Shown one piece after another: positions 35,569 through 44,756 of a stretch of 64,000 nt of DNA. A program made the position numbers and the translations under genes. Where the stretch lies: the NCBI RefSeq assembly GCF_030580655.1, contig NZ_JAUQTB010000002.1:1-64000 (forward strand), written 5' to 3'. The stretch comes from Paenibacillus lacisoli (lineage in GTDB: Bacteria > Bacillota > Bacilli > Paenibacillales > Paenibacillaceae). The notes under the pieces are model-generated. The model was not told where the DNA came from. It saw only the letters and a list, made by a program, of their open reading frames with translations, and ran no database searches. Numbering within the stretch: position 1 is the stretch's first letter; each line of letters begins with the position of its first letter.

Positions 35569-36696
35569 TTATTCAGGTTCTGTCCAAATTTCATTGGCTG
35601 TATCGATGACAAGCCGGATTTTATCCCATTGCTCTTCTTCTGTAATCAGATTCCCTTCTTCGGTCGAAGCAAACCCGCACTGCGGACTGAGACAGAGCTG
35701 ATTCAAATCCACATATTCGGATGCCTCGGCGATTCGGGCTTTGAGCACCTCCTTGCTTTCCAGCCCGCCATGCTTGGTCGTAACCAGTCCCAGTACAACA
35801 CGCTGATCCTTGATATGCCGCAGCGGCTCGAAGCCGCCGGAGCGTTCACTGTCATATTCCAGGAAAAAGGCATCCACTCTGCACTGGGCAAACAGCGTCT
35901 CCGCTACCGGCTCATACCCTCCTGCGGCGAACCAGGTCGATACATAATTCCCCCTGCACACATGCAGTGCAATGGTCATATCAGATGGTTTCCCGGCAAT
36001 GCTCTCATTAATGAGCTTGACGTAGTCTGCCGCTAGCTGATCCGGGTCCTGTCCGCGTCCGCGCAGAAGAGCGCGATGCCGCCCGCTGCACAATGTCCCC
36101 CATGACGTATCATCCAGCTGGAGATAACGGCAGCCCGCAGCATACAGTCCTGCAATCATTTCACGGTACACTTTCACAATATCCTTGTACAGCTCCTGAT
36201 CATCACCATAAACTTCATTGACCTGATGGCTTTGCACAAAATGGAACAGCGCTGGGGAAGGAATAGTCATCTTGGCCAAAACGTCATGACCGGCAAGCTC
36301 CTTCAGACGGACAAAATGTTCGATCATCGGATGATTACCAAGAGAAATGCGGTCCACGATCTGAAATGATTCAGCACGAGTTTTGGGGTCGGGCCGCCCC
36401 GGATTAATATTCAGATTCACTTTCACTGTACCTTCAATACCGAGGAAGAAATCCAGATGCCACCAAGAACGGCGGTATTCCCCGTCGCTGACCGCTTTCA
36501 AGCCGAGCGCCTTTTGAATATCGATCAGTCTTCTTATCTCTACATCCTCGGTCTCCTGCAGTCCGGCAGCATTACATTCTCCGCGATCATAGGCCGCCCG
36601 GGCCTCCTTTAACGAGTCAGGCCGGAGGAAGCTGCCCACGATATCATAGCGGAAAGGCGGAACGTTCGTACGTGTACCTGATATTATGTTTTTCAT
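35569..36696 (-). CDS. MetE C-terminal-like methyltransferase, YxjG/YxjH type, copy 1
   Basis: A 375-residue paralogue of the gene at 34292. Zinc ligands are His/Cys in IALHVCRGNYVSTWF (about 235), Glu in FFLEYDSERSGG (about 270) and Cys in CLSPQCGFASTEEGN (about 340). The opening block FRYDIVGSFLRPDSLKEA is nearly identical in the two copies, but the middle differs, so this is not a very recent duplication. I chose the ATG at 36696 with AGGAGG five bases upstream. It begins 14 bases after the LysR stop, so the regulator and this gene are one transcript. No SAM riboswitch is visible upstream, unlike the Bacillus subtilis yxjG/yxjH pair. Confidence 0.88.
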   Translation of the reverse strand: MKNIISGTRTNVPPFRYDIVGSFLRPDSLKEARAAYDRGECNAAGLQETEDVEIRRLIDIQKALGLKAVSDGEYRRSWWHLDFFLGIEGTVKVNLNINPGRPDPKTRAESFQIVDRISLGNHPMIEHFVRLKELAGHDVLAKMTIPSPALFHFVQSHQVNEVYGDDQELYKDIVKVYREMIAGLYAAGCRYLQLDDTSWGTLCSGRHRALLRGRGQDPDQLAADYVKLINESIAGKPSDMTIALHVCRGNYVSTWFAAGGYEPVAETLFAQCRVDAFFLEYDSERSGGFEPLRHIKDQRVVLGLVTTKHGGLESKEVLKARIAEASEYVDLNQLCLSPQCGFASTEEGNLITEEEQWDKIRLVIDTANEIWTEPE

Positions 36697-36710
36697 ATGC
36701 TCCTCCTGCA

Positions 36711-37643
36711 TCACAATAAGAATTGATGGATATCCAGGTAATTACTCTGAACCAGATCATTGAGCAGATCAATATACTGGCCCGCGATATCACTGGGCTT
36801 TCGATCCTTGTGAGCAATCCAGCCCACCGTGAATACCTCTTCGCTCTCAAAGGGAATAACCTGCAGCCCCTCACCGTTAAACTGGGTCGCCAAGATCCCC
36901 GTTCCAACCGTGTACCCATTCGTATTCAGCAGCAGATCCGACAATGTCGCCCGGTCATTCACCTTGATACTCTTAGCCACATCCGTAAAGCTCAGCACTT
37001 CCTCCGAGAAATGAGGTGAATTATTGTCCCCCTGATCAAAAGAAATATAAGGATACTCTTTAACCTGTTCCAGGGATAAAGTCTCTTCCCGGGCCAGCGG
37101 ATGCCGCTCGCCGAGAAAAATATACGGCGCCGCATTAAACAATGGAGTGAATTTTAAATTGCTGTCGCTGAACAGCTTGTTCATCACCCGGGAGTTGCGT
37201 TCGTTGATATACAGAATGCCCACTTCGCTGCGCAGTGTACGGACATCTTCAATGATCTGGAAGGTCTGCGTCTCCCGCAGGTGGAAATTATATTCTTCCC
37301 TGGCGTCAAGCTCCAGCAGCTTCCCGAAGGCTTCTGCTGCGAATGCATAATGCTGGCTTGATACGGCAAAATGCACCGCTCTGCGTTTCTGGCCGTGATA
37401 CCGGCTCTCGATCAGCTCGGCCTGCTCGATCATCTGGCGGGCGTAGCCGAGAAATTCAACGCCTTCTACAGACAGGCTGATCCCCCGGTTTGTCCGGTCA
37501 AAAATCGTGATTCCCAGTTCACTTTCCAGCTCCTTAATCGCATTGGACAGACTCGGCTGAGAAATAAACAGCCGTTTGGCTGCCTCATTCATGGAACCGC
37601 AGTTGGCAATCTCTATGGCATACCGAAGCTGCTGTAGTGTCAA
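36711..37643 (-). CDS. LysR-family transcriptional regulator
   Basis: A 310-residue regulator. The N-terminal helix-turn-helix (about 1-60) includes LQQLRYAIEIANCGSMNEAAKRLFISQPSLS, followed by the co-inducer domain (about 90-300). The start is a TTG at 37643 with AAGGGGGG six bases upstream. The longer reading adds 16 residues of basic sequence without a site. It is transcribed with the two MetE-like methyltransferases and is the obvious candidate regulator of them. LysR proteins of this CysB/CysL-like group often answer to sulphur-pathway intermediates such as O-acetylserine. That ligand is inferred, not seen. Confidence 0.88.
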   Translation of the reverse strand: MTLQQLRYAIEIANCGSMNEAAKRLFISQPSLSNAIKELESELGITIFDRTNRGISLSVEGVEFLGYARQMIEQAELIESRYHGQKRRAVHFAVSSQHYAFAAEAFGKLLELDAREEYNFHLRETQTFQIIEDVRTLRSEVGILYINERNSRVMNKLFSDSNLKFTPLFNAAPYIFLGERHPLAREETLSLEQVKEYPYISFDQGDNNSPHFSEEVLSFTDVAKSIKVNDRATLSDLLLNTNGYTVGTGILATQFNGEGLQVIPFESEEVFTVGWIAHKDRKPSDIAGQYIDLLNDLVQSNYLDIHQFLL

Positions 37644-37744
37644 GCCGTTCCCCCCTTTTCTTTCGTACCGCGATAGCTTGCTAATCTTCAATTATGGTAG
37701 CACAAAACGTCAGCTTGTCCATATCCGCTTGTGTTTTCCCGCGG

Positions 37745-37790
37745 CAAAAAGGCAGCCAGACCGGCGTTTCTGCCGTCTAACTGCCTTTTT
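37745..37790 (-). terminator. Terminator of the nadBCA operon
   Basis: On the minus strand AAAAAGGCAG-TTAGACGGC, a short loop, then GCCGGTCTGG-CTGCCTTTTT. A long stem with a T run follows the nadA stop by about 35 bases. The flanking A run makes it work in both directions. Confidence 0.8.
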
Positions 37791-37824
37791 AATGAGGATA
37801 AAGATAACTATAAATGCAATGGAT

Positions 37825-38934
37825 CTATCTGATTTGCAGCATCCGGTCCAGAGCCTTCACCGCATCAACAGTTACCGCCTCCGGCACAGTAATAATGCCG
37901 ACTGGATCCCCCTGCTCGATCTGTTCCAGCGACCAGAGCAGGTGCGGAAGATCGATCCGGTTCATGGTCAGGCACGGGCACATATTCGGATTTAGCGACT
38001 CGATCTGTTTATCCTTATGCTGATTCATGATGCGCTGCACCAGATTCATCTCGGTACCGACAGCCCACTTCGTTCCGGGTTCGGCTGCCTGAATAGTATC
38101 AATGATGTATTTAGTGGAGCCCGCGTAATCCGACAGCTCGACAACTTCGCGGGAGCATTCGGGATGAACGATAATCTTTACTTCCGGGTCTCTCTCCCGA
38201 AGACTGCGAATGTTCTCCACCGTAAATTTTTCGTGCACTGAACAGTGACCCTTCCACAAAAGTACACGTATATTCTGGACATCTTCGCGGCCCGTCACCA
38301 GTTCATTGAGTTCAGGATCCCATACGGCCATGTCTTCCAACGGAATTCCCAGGTCATAAGCGGTGTTCCGTCCGAGATGCTGATCCGGCAGGAAGAGAAT
38401 GCGTTCTTTTTGCCGGAATGCCCATTTCAGCACCTCCCTCGCATTGGACGAAGTGACGGTTGCACCGCCATGACGGCCTACGAACGCCTTGATTTCAGCT
38501 GTCGAATTCACATAGGTTAACGGAATGATGGTGTCTCCATACACAGCCTGCAGCCGCTCCCATGCCACTTCGGTCTGCTGCATATTGGCCATATCGGCCA
38601 TCGAGCAGCCTGCCCGCATATCCGGCAGAACGACCGTCTGGCTCGGCGTTGTGAGCATGTCTGCGGTCTCCGCCATGAAATGTACACCGCAGAATACAAT
38701 ATATTCCGCTGATGAATTTTGCTGGGCCAGCTGAGCAAGCTGCAGAGAATCGCCGGTAATATCGGCAAATTGGATAACCTCGTCCTTCTGGTAATGATGG
38801 CCCGGAATAAGCAGGCGGGAACCCAATTTGTGCTTGATTTCCGACACACGCTGTTCCATTTCCTCTTTACTCAGCTGCTTGTAACGTTCCGGCATCATGC
38901 CGCGGCCGCCTTTTAATGCTTCAAAAATCGACAT
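37825..38934 (-). CDS. nadA: Quinolinate synthase A
   Basis: A 369-residue [4Fe-4S] enzyme that condenses iminoaspartate with dihydroxyacetone phosphate to quinolinate, the second step of de novo NAD synthesis. The three cluster cysteines correspond to Cys110 ([11 protein letters not shown]), Cys231 ([10 protein letters not shown]) and one of Cys319/Cys321 (NMCPCLTMN), matching the spacing known from Bacillus subtilis NadA. Three repeated domains begin with [12 protein letters not shown]. It is the last gene of nadB-nadC-nadA, 22 bases after nadC. The Fe-S cluster is probably supplied by the cysteine desulfurase encoded divergently at 41628. Confidence 0.96.
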   Translation of the reverse strand: MSIFEALKGGRGMMPERYKQLSKEEMEQRVSEIKHKLGSRLLIPGHHYQKDEVIQFADITGDSLQLAQLAQQNSSAEYIVFCGVHFMAETADMLTTPSQTVVLPDMRAGCSMADMANMQQTEVAWERLQAVYGDTIIPLTYVNSTAEIKAFVGRHGGATVTSSNAREVLKWAFRQKERILFLPDQHLGRNTAYDLGIPLEDMAVWDPELNELVTGREDVQNIRVLLWKGHCSVHEKFTVENIRSLRERDPEVKIIVHPECSREVVELSDYAGSTKYIIDTIQAAEPGTKWAVGTEMNLVQRIMNQHKDKQIESLNPNMCPCLTMNRIDLPHLLWSLEQIEQGDPVGIITVPEAVTVDAVKALDRMLQIR

Positions 38935-38956
38935 TTATACTCCTCCTCCTGCTTGC

Positions 38957-39790
38957 TTAGCGAAGTTCAACATTCATGCTGATGTCCAGATTATGCACCG
39001 AGTGGGTTAGGAACCCTAACGAAATATAATCCACGCCTGTTCCGCGGTATTCATGCAGTGTGGAGTAATTGATCCCGCCTGACGCTTCCGTTATGATCGT
39101 AGAAGGCGTAAGCGCTGCAAAGTGCTTAACCTCTTCCGGAGTCCGGTTGTCGAACATAATGACATCAGCCTGAGCCTCAATCGCCTCCAGCAGCTGTTCT
39201 TCCGACTCAATCTCCACTTCAATCCGGATCATGTGGCCTGCACCGGCACGTGCCCGCTTGACCGCTTCCTTAATCGATCCGCAAGCAGCAATATGATTAT
39301 CTTTGATCATGATCCCGTCATACAGCCCGAACCGGTGATTATAACCGCCTCCGACCCGGACAGCATACTTCTCCAGTGCGCGCAAACCCGGTGTCGTCTT
39401 GCGGGTATCGCAGATTCGTGTGTGATCATCGTTCAGCAGCATGATCGCCTTCCGGGTCTGCGTCGCTATGGCTGACATGCGCTGAATGAGATTCAGAACA
39501 ATGCGTTCCCCGGTCAGTAACGGTGCGGCAGGGCCCTTCATTACAGCGATAATCTCTCCCTTAGCCAGACTGTCTCCGTCCCTTTTCTGTATGTCAACAT
39601 TAATGTCCTCAGACATCAGCCTGAAACCTTCCTTGATGATGTTCCCGCCTGCGAAGATGCCGTCGGCCTTGCTGAGAATGGACGCCTCACAGTATTCGCC
39701 ATTAAAAATAAGAGAAGATGTCTGGTCTCCGCTGCCAATGTCTTCGGCAAAAAAGGACTCCAGCATCTGTCTCAGCTGAAAACGCTCCAT
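38957..39790 (-). CDS. nadC: Nicotinate-nucleotide pyrophosphorylase (carboxylating)
   Basis: A 277-residue quinolinate phosphoribosyltransferase that makes nicotinate mononucleotide from quinolinate and PRPP. Family motifs are FAEDIGSGDQTS near residue 14, GERIVLNLIQRMSAIATQTR near 95, the PRPP/quinolinate site DTRKTTPGLRALEKYAVRVGGGYNHRFGL split over about 128-155, and MFDNRTPEE near 205. Its start overlaps the nadB 3' end by about 19 bases, so the two are translationally coupled. The length is that of the family. Confidence 0.96.
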   Translation of the reverse strand: MERFQLRQMLESFFAEDIGSGDQTSSLIFNGEYCEASILSKADGIFAGGNIIKEGFRLMSEDINVDIQKRDGDSLAKGEIIAVMKGPAAPLLTGERIVLNLIQRMSAIATQTRKAIMLLNDDHTRICDTRKTTPGLRALEKYAVRVGGGYNHRFGLYDGIMIKDNHIAACGSIKEAVKRARAGAGHMIRIEVEIESEEQLLEAIEAQADVIMFDNRTPEEVKHFAALTPSTIITEASGGINYSTLHEYRGTGVDYISLGFLTHSVHNLDISMNVELR

Positions 39791-41346
39791 GATGATCGAA
39801 TCCTTTCGTTATGAATGATACGGCTGCCCTGCCTGGATAAAATAATTTGTCTGCCTCCCCAAACGCTGTCATCCCGTTCCGGAAAGTCACTCCGGTAATG
39901 GGCACCCCGGCTCTCCTCCCGCAGCAGGGCAGCGGATGTAACCAGTACCGCCAGCTGCCACAGGTTCGATAATTCCATCTGTACTCTTGTGATTTTTTGC
40001 ACATTAAACACCTGTGAAGGCAGCCCTTCCAGCCACTCCTTCATGCCCCGCAGCTGCTCCCCGGTACGTTCGATCGATACAGCTGCCGTCATCCGCCGCT
40101 GCAATTCTGCAAGTGTAGTCTGCGGTACCTGAATCAATACCGGCGAAACAGAGAGCCCCGTCTTCCATTCAGTCATCGAATCATTCATGGCAGCAATGCG
40201 CTGTGCAGTCCTGCGGCCTGTAACCAAAGCCTCCAGCAAGGAATTGCTGGCCAGACGGTTTGCACCGTGAAGCCCTGTACATGCTGCTTCTCCAATCGCG
40301 AACAGCCCGCGTACCGTACTCTCTCCCCACGTATTGACCTGAATGCCGCCCATTAGAAAATGCATGCCCGGTGCAACAGGAATCCTCTGGTCTCTCAGGT
40401 CGACACCGGCCTGCTCACACAGCCGGGTAATACTTGGGAAGCGGCTGCTGAAATTGCTGCAAGCCTCAATATTGATATAAATCGTGCGGCCCTGCTGCAT
40501 CTCTTCATGCATGACTCGTGCAACAATATCACGGGGAGCCAGATCTTCATATTCATGCCGGCCCTTCATGATCCGGCGGCCGGTCTCGTCAACCAGAACA
40601 CCGCCCTCGCCGCGTACCGCTTCAGACACCAGCCCGTAACTGCGGCCGTTCTTCACTAATAGCGTTGGATGAAACTGCATGAATTCCATGTCCGTCAATG
40701 CGGCTCCTGCACGATATGCCAGCATAAGACCATCTCCGGTCACCGTCAGATGATTGCTGTGGTGGCTGTACAAGCTGCCGCAGCCGCCCGTTGCCAGCAC
40801 GACCTGATCTGCATGAATATATTCGATCCTGCCTTCCCGGTCGAGGAGCTTAACTCCGCAGCAATGGTTATCCATCACCAGCAAGTCTACAACACGGACA
40901 TACTCCCGTACCTCGATATGACCAGGAATCCGCTGTTGGAGATGCTCTATCAGCTTCCAGCCTGATGCATCACCACCCGCATGGAAAATCCGATTTAGGG
41001 AATGAGCCCCTTCCCTCCCAAGCAGCAGCGTGCCTTCCGGGCTCCGGTCGAAAGGAAAACGGGCATCTATCAACTCCTGCATCATCTGCTTGCCTTCATG
41101 GATTACCATCTGTACGATGTCAAAGTCATTATGACCAGCGCCCGCAAGGAGCGTATCCTCAATATGACTGGCTTCGGAATCTTCAGGCAGGTAGGAGGTG
41201 GCAATCCCTCCTTGTGCCATGGCTGAATTACTGTCGGACATCGTCTCCTTCGTCAGCAGGATCACTCTCCGGTCTGCTGGCAGCGAAGAAGCCAGCGACA
41301 GCGCCGCTGCTCCAGAACCAACAATAACTACGGTTGGGTCGGACAT
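39772..41346 (-). CDS. nadB: L-aspartate oxidase
   Basis: A 524-residue FAD enzyme that oxidises L-aspartate to iminoaspartate, the first step of de novo NAD synthesis. The N-terminal FAD-binding loop is VVIVGSGAAALSLASSLP. SNSAMAQGGIATSY is near 45, HSLNRIFHAGGDASG near 125, and the catalytic-site block GMHFLMGGIQVNTWG near 340, then GLHGANRLASNSLLEALV near 380. I chose the ATG at 41346 with GGAGAG eight bases upstream. The reading with seven more codons is less supported. It is the first gene of the nad operon and lies divergently from the cysteine desulfurase and niaR, the usual Bacillus arrangement. Confidence 0.95.
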   Translation of the reverse strand: MSDPTVVIVGSGAAALSLASSLPADRRVILLTKETMSDSNSAMAQGGIATSYLPEDSEASHIEDTLLAGAGHNDFDIVQMVIHEGKQMMQELIDARFPFDRSPEGTLLLGREGAHSLNRIFHAGGDASGWKLIEHLQQRIPGHIEVREYVRVVDLLVMDNHCCGVKLLDREGRIEYIHADQVVLATGGCGSLYSHHSNHLTVTGDGLMLAYRAGAALTDMEFMQFHPTLLVKNGRSYGLVSEAVRGEGGVLVDETGRRIMKGRHEYEDLAPRDIVARVMHEEMQQGRTIYINIEACSNFSSRFPSITRLCEQAGVDLRDQRIPVAPGMHFLMGGIQVNTWGESTVRGLFAIGEAACTGLHGANRLASNSLLEALVTGRRTAQRIAAMNDSMTEWKTGLSVSPVLIQVPQTTLAELQRRMTAAVSIERTGEQLRGMKEWLEGLPSQVFNVQKITRVQMELSNLWQLAVLVTSAALLREESRGAHYRSDFPERDDSVWGGRQIILSRQGSRIIHNERIRSSWSVFS

Positions 41347-41434
41347 CTTCACATCTCTCCACTCCACTAAACTCTACAATTCTGAATCGTGCTTAGTTCA
41401 CTAATTCGTTATGAAATTCACAACCTAATTCATT

Positions 41435-41450
41435 AGGTGTCTTTACACCT
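41435..41450. promoter_or_regulatory. Candidate NiaR operator between nadB and the cysteine desulfurase
   Basis: AGGTGT-CTTT-ACACCT is a perfect 6-base inverted repeat in the divergent control region. NiaR (encoded at 42763) represses nad genes when nicotinate is available, and its sites lie in exactly this position in Bacilli. The assignment rests on symmetry and location. Confidence 0.6.
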
Positions 41451-41453
41451 GTA

Positions 41454-41483
41454 TTGACACTGATTCTGATACAACACTACAAT
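41454..41483 (+). promoter_or_regulatory. Sigma-A promoter for the cysteine desulfurase/niaR operon
   Basis: TTGACA (41454-41459), an 18-base spacer and TACAAT (41478-41483) precede the plus-strand genes. The -35 box lies immediately next to the candidate NiaR operator, a good place for repression. Confidence 0.55.
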
Positions 41484-41627
41484 AAGCTCAGTCACTTTGC
41501 AAGCAAGGATTTTGGGAACGGGCGCGTTCCAGTTCATATAAACAATGCTTGTCGGACGCTTTCAATCAGGTACAATAGTTTCATGTGGAATTATAGATAT
41601 AAGAGTGAAGCAAAGGAGAATCAGAGG

Positions 41628-42773
41628 TTGATCTATCTGGACTATGCGGCGACAGCGCCGATGAACGAGCAGGCACTTACGGCTCTGAACGAACTAAATC
41701 GCGAGGTATACGGTAACAGCCACAGTCTTCATGATGCGGGCGGCCGGGCAGAAAATATTCTGGAGTACAGCCGGGAGCAGCTGGCAGGTATGATCGGAGG
41801 GGCTAAGGAAGGGGTCTACTTCACCAGCGGCGGTTCCGAGTCGAACCTGCTGGCCATCCTGTCCATCTTGAATGGACTGCCTGAAGGTCGTAAGCATTGG
41901 ATCACCACTACCGTCGAGCATGCATCTATTCGCAATGCGCTTCCGCTGCTGGAACGACTCGGTTATCGCGTTACGGCTATTCAACCGAATTCGCAGGGGT
42001 TGGTAACAAAAGAAATTCTGGAGAATGCAATCCAGACGGATACGGGGCTTGTATCCATCCAGCATGCCAACTCGGAGACGGGGATTATACAGCCGCTCGA
42101 AGAGCTGTCCCCGCTGCTGAGAGCTCGGGGAATTGTTCTTCACAGTGATATGGTTCAGACCTTTTGCAAGCTGCCGATCGATGTGACCCGTATGGGCGTG
42201 GATGCCGCTTCCTTCTCCAGTCATAAAGTATACGGTCCAAAAGGCGTCGGCGCAGCTTATATCGCTCCAGCTGTCCCATGGAAACCTGTACTGCCCGGCA
42301 CCAGCCACGAGCGCGGCTTTCGCGCCGGTACGGTTAATGTACCGGGAATCGGCGCTTTTGTCACTGCAGCTGCGAGCGTCATACAGGATCAGCCGGAGGT
42401 GCTGGCACACTTCCGGCGGCTGCGCAGCCATCTGTTCAGCCAGGCGAAGCAGCATGGGATTCCACTGACGAGCGCAGCGAATGAACGGGAGGTCCATCTG
42501 CTTCCGCACGTGGCGGGCTGTATTTTTGGCGGAATGGAAGGTCAGTATGTTATGCTGGAGTGCAACCGGAACGGGATCTGCATCTCTACCGGAACGGCCT
42601 GTGCAGCAGGCCACCAAGAGCCTTCAGCCTCCCTGACGGCAATTGGACTGAGGAAGGAGGATGCCCTTCAATTCATCCGCATTTCCTTTGGCCGGTCCAC
42701 AACCACGGAAGAACTTGACCAGCTTATTCAGCTGCTGGCATCACTGAAAGGAGGCGGTCCGATTGACGGATAA
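41628..42773 (+). CDS. nifS: Cysteine desulfurase (NifS/IscS-like) of the NAD cluster
   Basis: A 381-residue PLP enzyme that removes sulphur from cysteine. In Bacilli this copy serves NadA Fe-S cluster assembly. The N-terminus IYLDYAATAPMNEQA is the family start, the PLP lysine is in SSHKVYGPKGVGA near 200, and the catalytic Cys is in STGTACAAGHQEPSA near 322. I chose the TTG at 41628 because AAAGGAG is nine bases upstream and the N-terminus then fits. ATG at 41583 would add 15 residues. The stop overlaps the niaR start by 11 bases, so translation is coupled. Transcribed divergently from nadB. Confidence 0.9.
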   Translation: MIYLDYAATAPMNEQALTALNELNREVYGNSHSLHDAGGRAENILEYSREQLAGMIGGAKEGVYFTSGGSESNLLAILSILNGLPEGRKHWITTTVEHASIRNALPLLERLGYRVTAIQPNSQGLVTKEILENAIQTDTGLVSIQHANSETGIIQPLEELSPLLRARGIVLHSDMVQTFCKLPIDVTRMGVDAASFSSHKVYGPKGVGAAYIAPAVPWKPVLPGTSHERGFRAGTVNVPGIGAFVTAAASVIQDQPEVLAHFRRLRSHLFSQAKQHGIPLTSAANEREVHLLPHVAGCIFGGMEGQYVMLECNRNGICISTGTACAAGHQEPSASLTAIGLRKEDALQFIRISFGRSTTTEELDQLIQLLASLKGGGPIDG

Positions 42774-43305
42774 AATCAAGCTGACCGGGGATGAACGCCG
42801 GGCTCAGCTGCTCGACTGGCTGAAATCCTCTTCTCCTCTTACCGGGAACGAGCTGGCTCAGCGGGCCAGTGTATCCAGACAGGTCATTGTTCAGGACATG
42901 ACACTGCTGAAAGCGCGCAACGAGCCCATTCTTGCGACCAGCCAAGGTTATGTATATATGGAGAGTGATTCGAGACAAGGCCCTGCCCTGCTTGAACGGG
43001 TAATCGCCGTGCAGCATACACCGGAGCAGAGCGAGGAGGAGCTGCTGCTTATTGTCGATCATGGCGTCGGCGTCAAGGATGTTATCGTGGAACACCCTGT
43101 CTATGGACAAATATCAGCACAGATCCGCGTACATACACGCAAAGAAGTCTACGAATTCATTAGCAACATCCGCTCCAGTAAAGCCACCTTTATCTCAGAG
43201 TTGACCCAGGGGGTGCATCTGCATACCCTGACTTCGCCAAGTGAAGAGCGGCTTGATGAGGTGTGTGAAGCTTTGAGGGAAATTGGGTTTCTTGTAACTG
43301 ACTGA
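42763..43305 (+). CDS. niaR: NAD biosynthesis transcriptional repressor NiaR (YrxA)
   Basis: A 180-residue regulator. The N-terminal winged helix includes RRAQLLDWLKSSSPLTGNELA and the recognition helix SRQVIVQDMTLLKA. The C-terminal 3H domain carries the three conserved histidines in VQHTPEQ, VDHGVGVKDV and GVHLHTLTSP, which bind nicotinate. NiaR represses the nad operon when nicotinic acid is present. The start is a TTG, eight bases after AGGAGG, and overlaps the end of the desulfurase gene by 11 bases. The family length (about 175-180) matches. The inverted repeat at 41435 is its probable target. Confidence 0.94.
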   Translation: MTDKIKLTGDERRAQLLDWLKSSSPLTGNELAQRASVSRQVIVQDMTLLKARNEPILATSQGYVYMESDSRQGPALLERVIAVQHTPEQSEEELLLIVDHGVGVKDVIVEHPVYGQISAQIRVHTRKEVYEFISNIRSSKATFISELTQGVHLHTLTSPSEERLDEVCEALREIGFLVTD

Positions 43306-43390
43306 GTGAATCAGACCCCGCTGCAGGTGCATATCCGGTTCATCCCTGCTGAAGCAGCTGCCAACAAAACTTAGAACTGACACAAAACAA

Positions 43391-43433
43391 AAGAGCCTGC
43401 CGGATCACAGAATGGTGACCCTGGCAGGCTCTT
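43391..43433. terminator. Terminator between niaR and the aminopeptidase
   Basis: AAGAGCCTGCC and GGCAGGCTCTT form an 11-base-pair stem around a loop of about 21 bases. It lies between the two convergent genes and can end both transcripts. Confidence 0.7.
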
Positions 43434-43448
43434 GTTCCTAGCTGCAAA

Positions 43449-44693
43449 TTAAATAACCCAGTTCCCTTGGCGGAATACCGCTTCTACCGTTCCGTCGAAC
43501 AGCTCCCCGTCGATGTTTAGATCAGCAGAACCGATCATAAAATCGACATGAGTCAGGCTGACATTGGCCCCGTGTGCCAAAAGCTCCTCAGAGGTCATCT
43601 CTGTTCCCTTCTCCAGGTTAAACGGATAGGCACTGCCCAGTGCAAGATGGCAGGACGCATTCTCATCTACACCTGTGTTGTAGAAAATTCGGTTCAGGTT
43701 GGAGATCGGCGAGTCATGCGGCACGAGGGCAACCTCCCCGAGATAGCTTGCACCCTCATCCGTCTCCAGCAGGTTCTGAAGATGCTGCTCCCCGGATTCA
43801 GCCGTGTACTTGATAACTTTACCATTCTCGAACGTAAATGTAATCTTATCCACCAGCTGGCCGTTCAGGTTCAGCGGCATGGTGCTTGTCACATACCCGT
43901 TGACGCCACTGCGTTTGGGCATGGTGAACACTTCTTCGGTCGGCATGTTAGCCACAAATTGATGTCCCTGTCCATTCTCGGCTCCGCCGCTTTTCCAGAT
44001 ATGCCCTTCAGCCAGCTCGATGGTCAGATCGGTACCTGGTGCCTGATAACGAAGGCTTTTGTAGCGTTTGACGTTAAGCTTATCCTGCATCTGCTGGAGC
44101 GTCTCCAGGTGCTGGCGCCAGTTCTCCACGGCATCGCCGCTTCCTACACGGTTCATCTTGAAGATCGTGTCCCACATCACAGCCACTCGCTCTTCTTCTG
44201 GAACATCTGCAAAAACCTTGTTCGCCCATGCCTGGGTTGGCGCCTTAATCAGACACCAGCTGATTTTGTTGCTGCGGGTGTACTTGGAGTAGCCGGCCCG
44301 AGCCGCAGCAGCAGCCTTGGTCGACTGAGCTACCTTGCCGGAGTCAATTCCCTGGTACAGGTCCGGATCCGGTACCTTGATCGTCAGTGTTGCTCCGCCT
44401 TCTTCCGCAAACTTCTCCAGCATGTCGGCCTTCCACTGCGGATAATAACCAAATGTATCGTCTGCTCCGTATTCAAAACGGCTGCGCGTAATGACATCAT
44501 CCTCCAGATCGACCTGGACATATTTTGCGCCAGCCGCATAAGCCTTCTGTACAATAAAACGTGTAAATTCCAGCGTCTCCACCGGTGAAGTTACCATCAG
44601 CACCTGTCCTGGTTGAATATTAACGCCCACTTTGATGACGAGTTCCGCATACTGCTCCAGCATTTCTGTAAATTGACTCATTTCGTTGTCCAC
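43449..44693 (-). CDS. Aminopeptidase, M29 family (AmpS/PepS type)
   Basis: A 414-residue metallo-aminopeptidase. The family block YAELVIKVGVNIQPGQVLMV is near the N-terminus. The metal-site motifs at the C-terminus are HLALGSAYPFN near 345 and HVDFMIGSADLNIDGEL near 388, the usual His/Asp pattern of thermophilic-type M29 enzymes. A cytosolic role in peptide trimming is expected. It is transcribed alone, ending at the hairpin shared with niaR, and begins about 64 bases left of the acyl-CoA synthetase stop. The length is typical for the family (about 410). Confidence 0.92.
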   Translation of the reverse strand: MDNEMSQFTEMLEQYAELVIKVGVNIQPGQVLMVTSPVETLEFTRFIVQKAYAAGAKYVQVDLEDDVITRSRFEYGADDTFGYYPQWKADMLEKFAEEGGATLTIKVPDPDLYQGIDSGKVAQSTKAAAAARAGYSKYTRSNKISWCLIKAPTQAWANKVFADVPEEERVAVMWDTIFKMNRVGSGDAVENWRQHLETLQQMQDKLNVKRYKSLRYQAPGTDLTIELAEGHIWKSGGAENGQGHQFVANMPTEEVFTMPKRSGVNGYVTSTMPLNLNGQLVDKITFTFENGKVIKYTAESGEQHLQNLLETDEGASYLGEVALVPHDSPISNLNRIFYNTGVDENASCHLALGSAYPFNLEKGTEMTSEELLAHGANVSLTHVDFMIGSADLNIDGELFDGTVEAVFRQGNWVI

Positions 44694-44756
44694 TCCCGGC
44701 CTATGTATTCGACCAGCCCAGCGGGCTGGTCAGTCTATGGTTGATGCCAACTGTAG

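Noticed and set aside
36697..37740. SAM riboswitch ahead of the methyltransferases
   Set aside because: The LysR gene occupies the region and no S-box-like conserved helices are apparent in the 37644-37740 leader.
43548..44588. 346-codon plus-strand ORF opposite the aminopeptidase
   Set aside because: Long only because of GC-biased codon use on the other strand; no family features.
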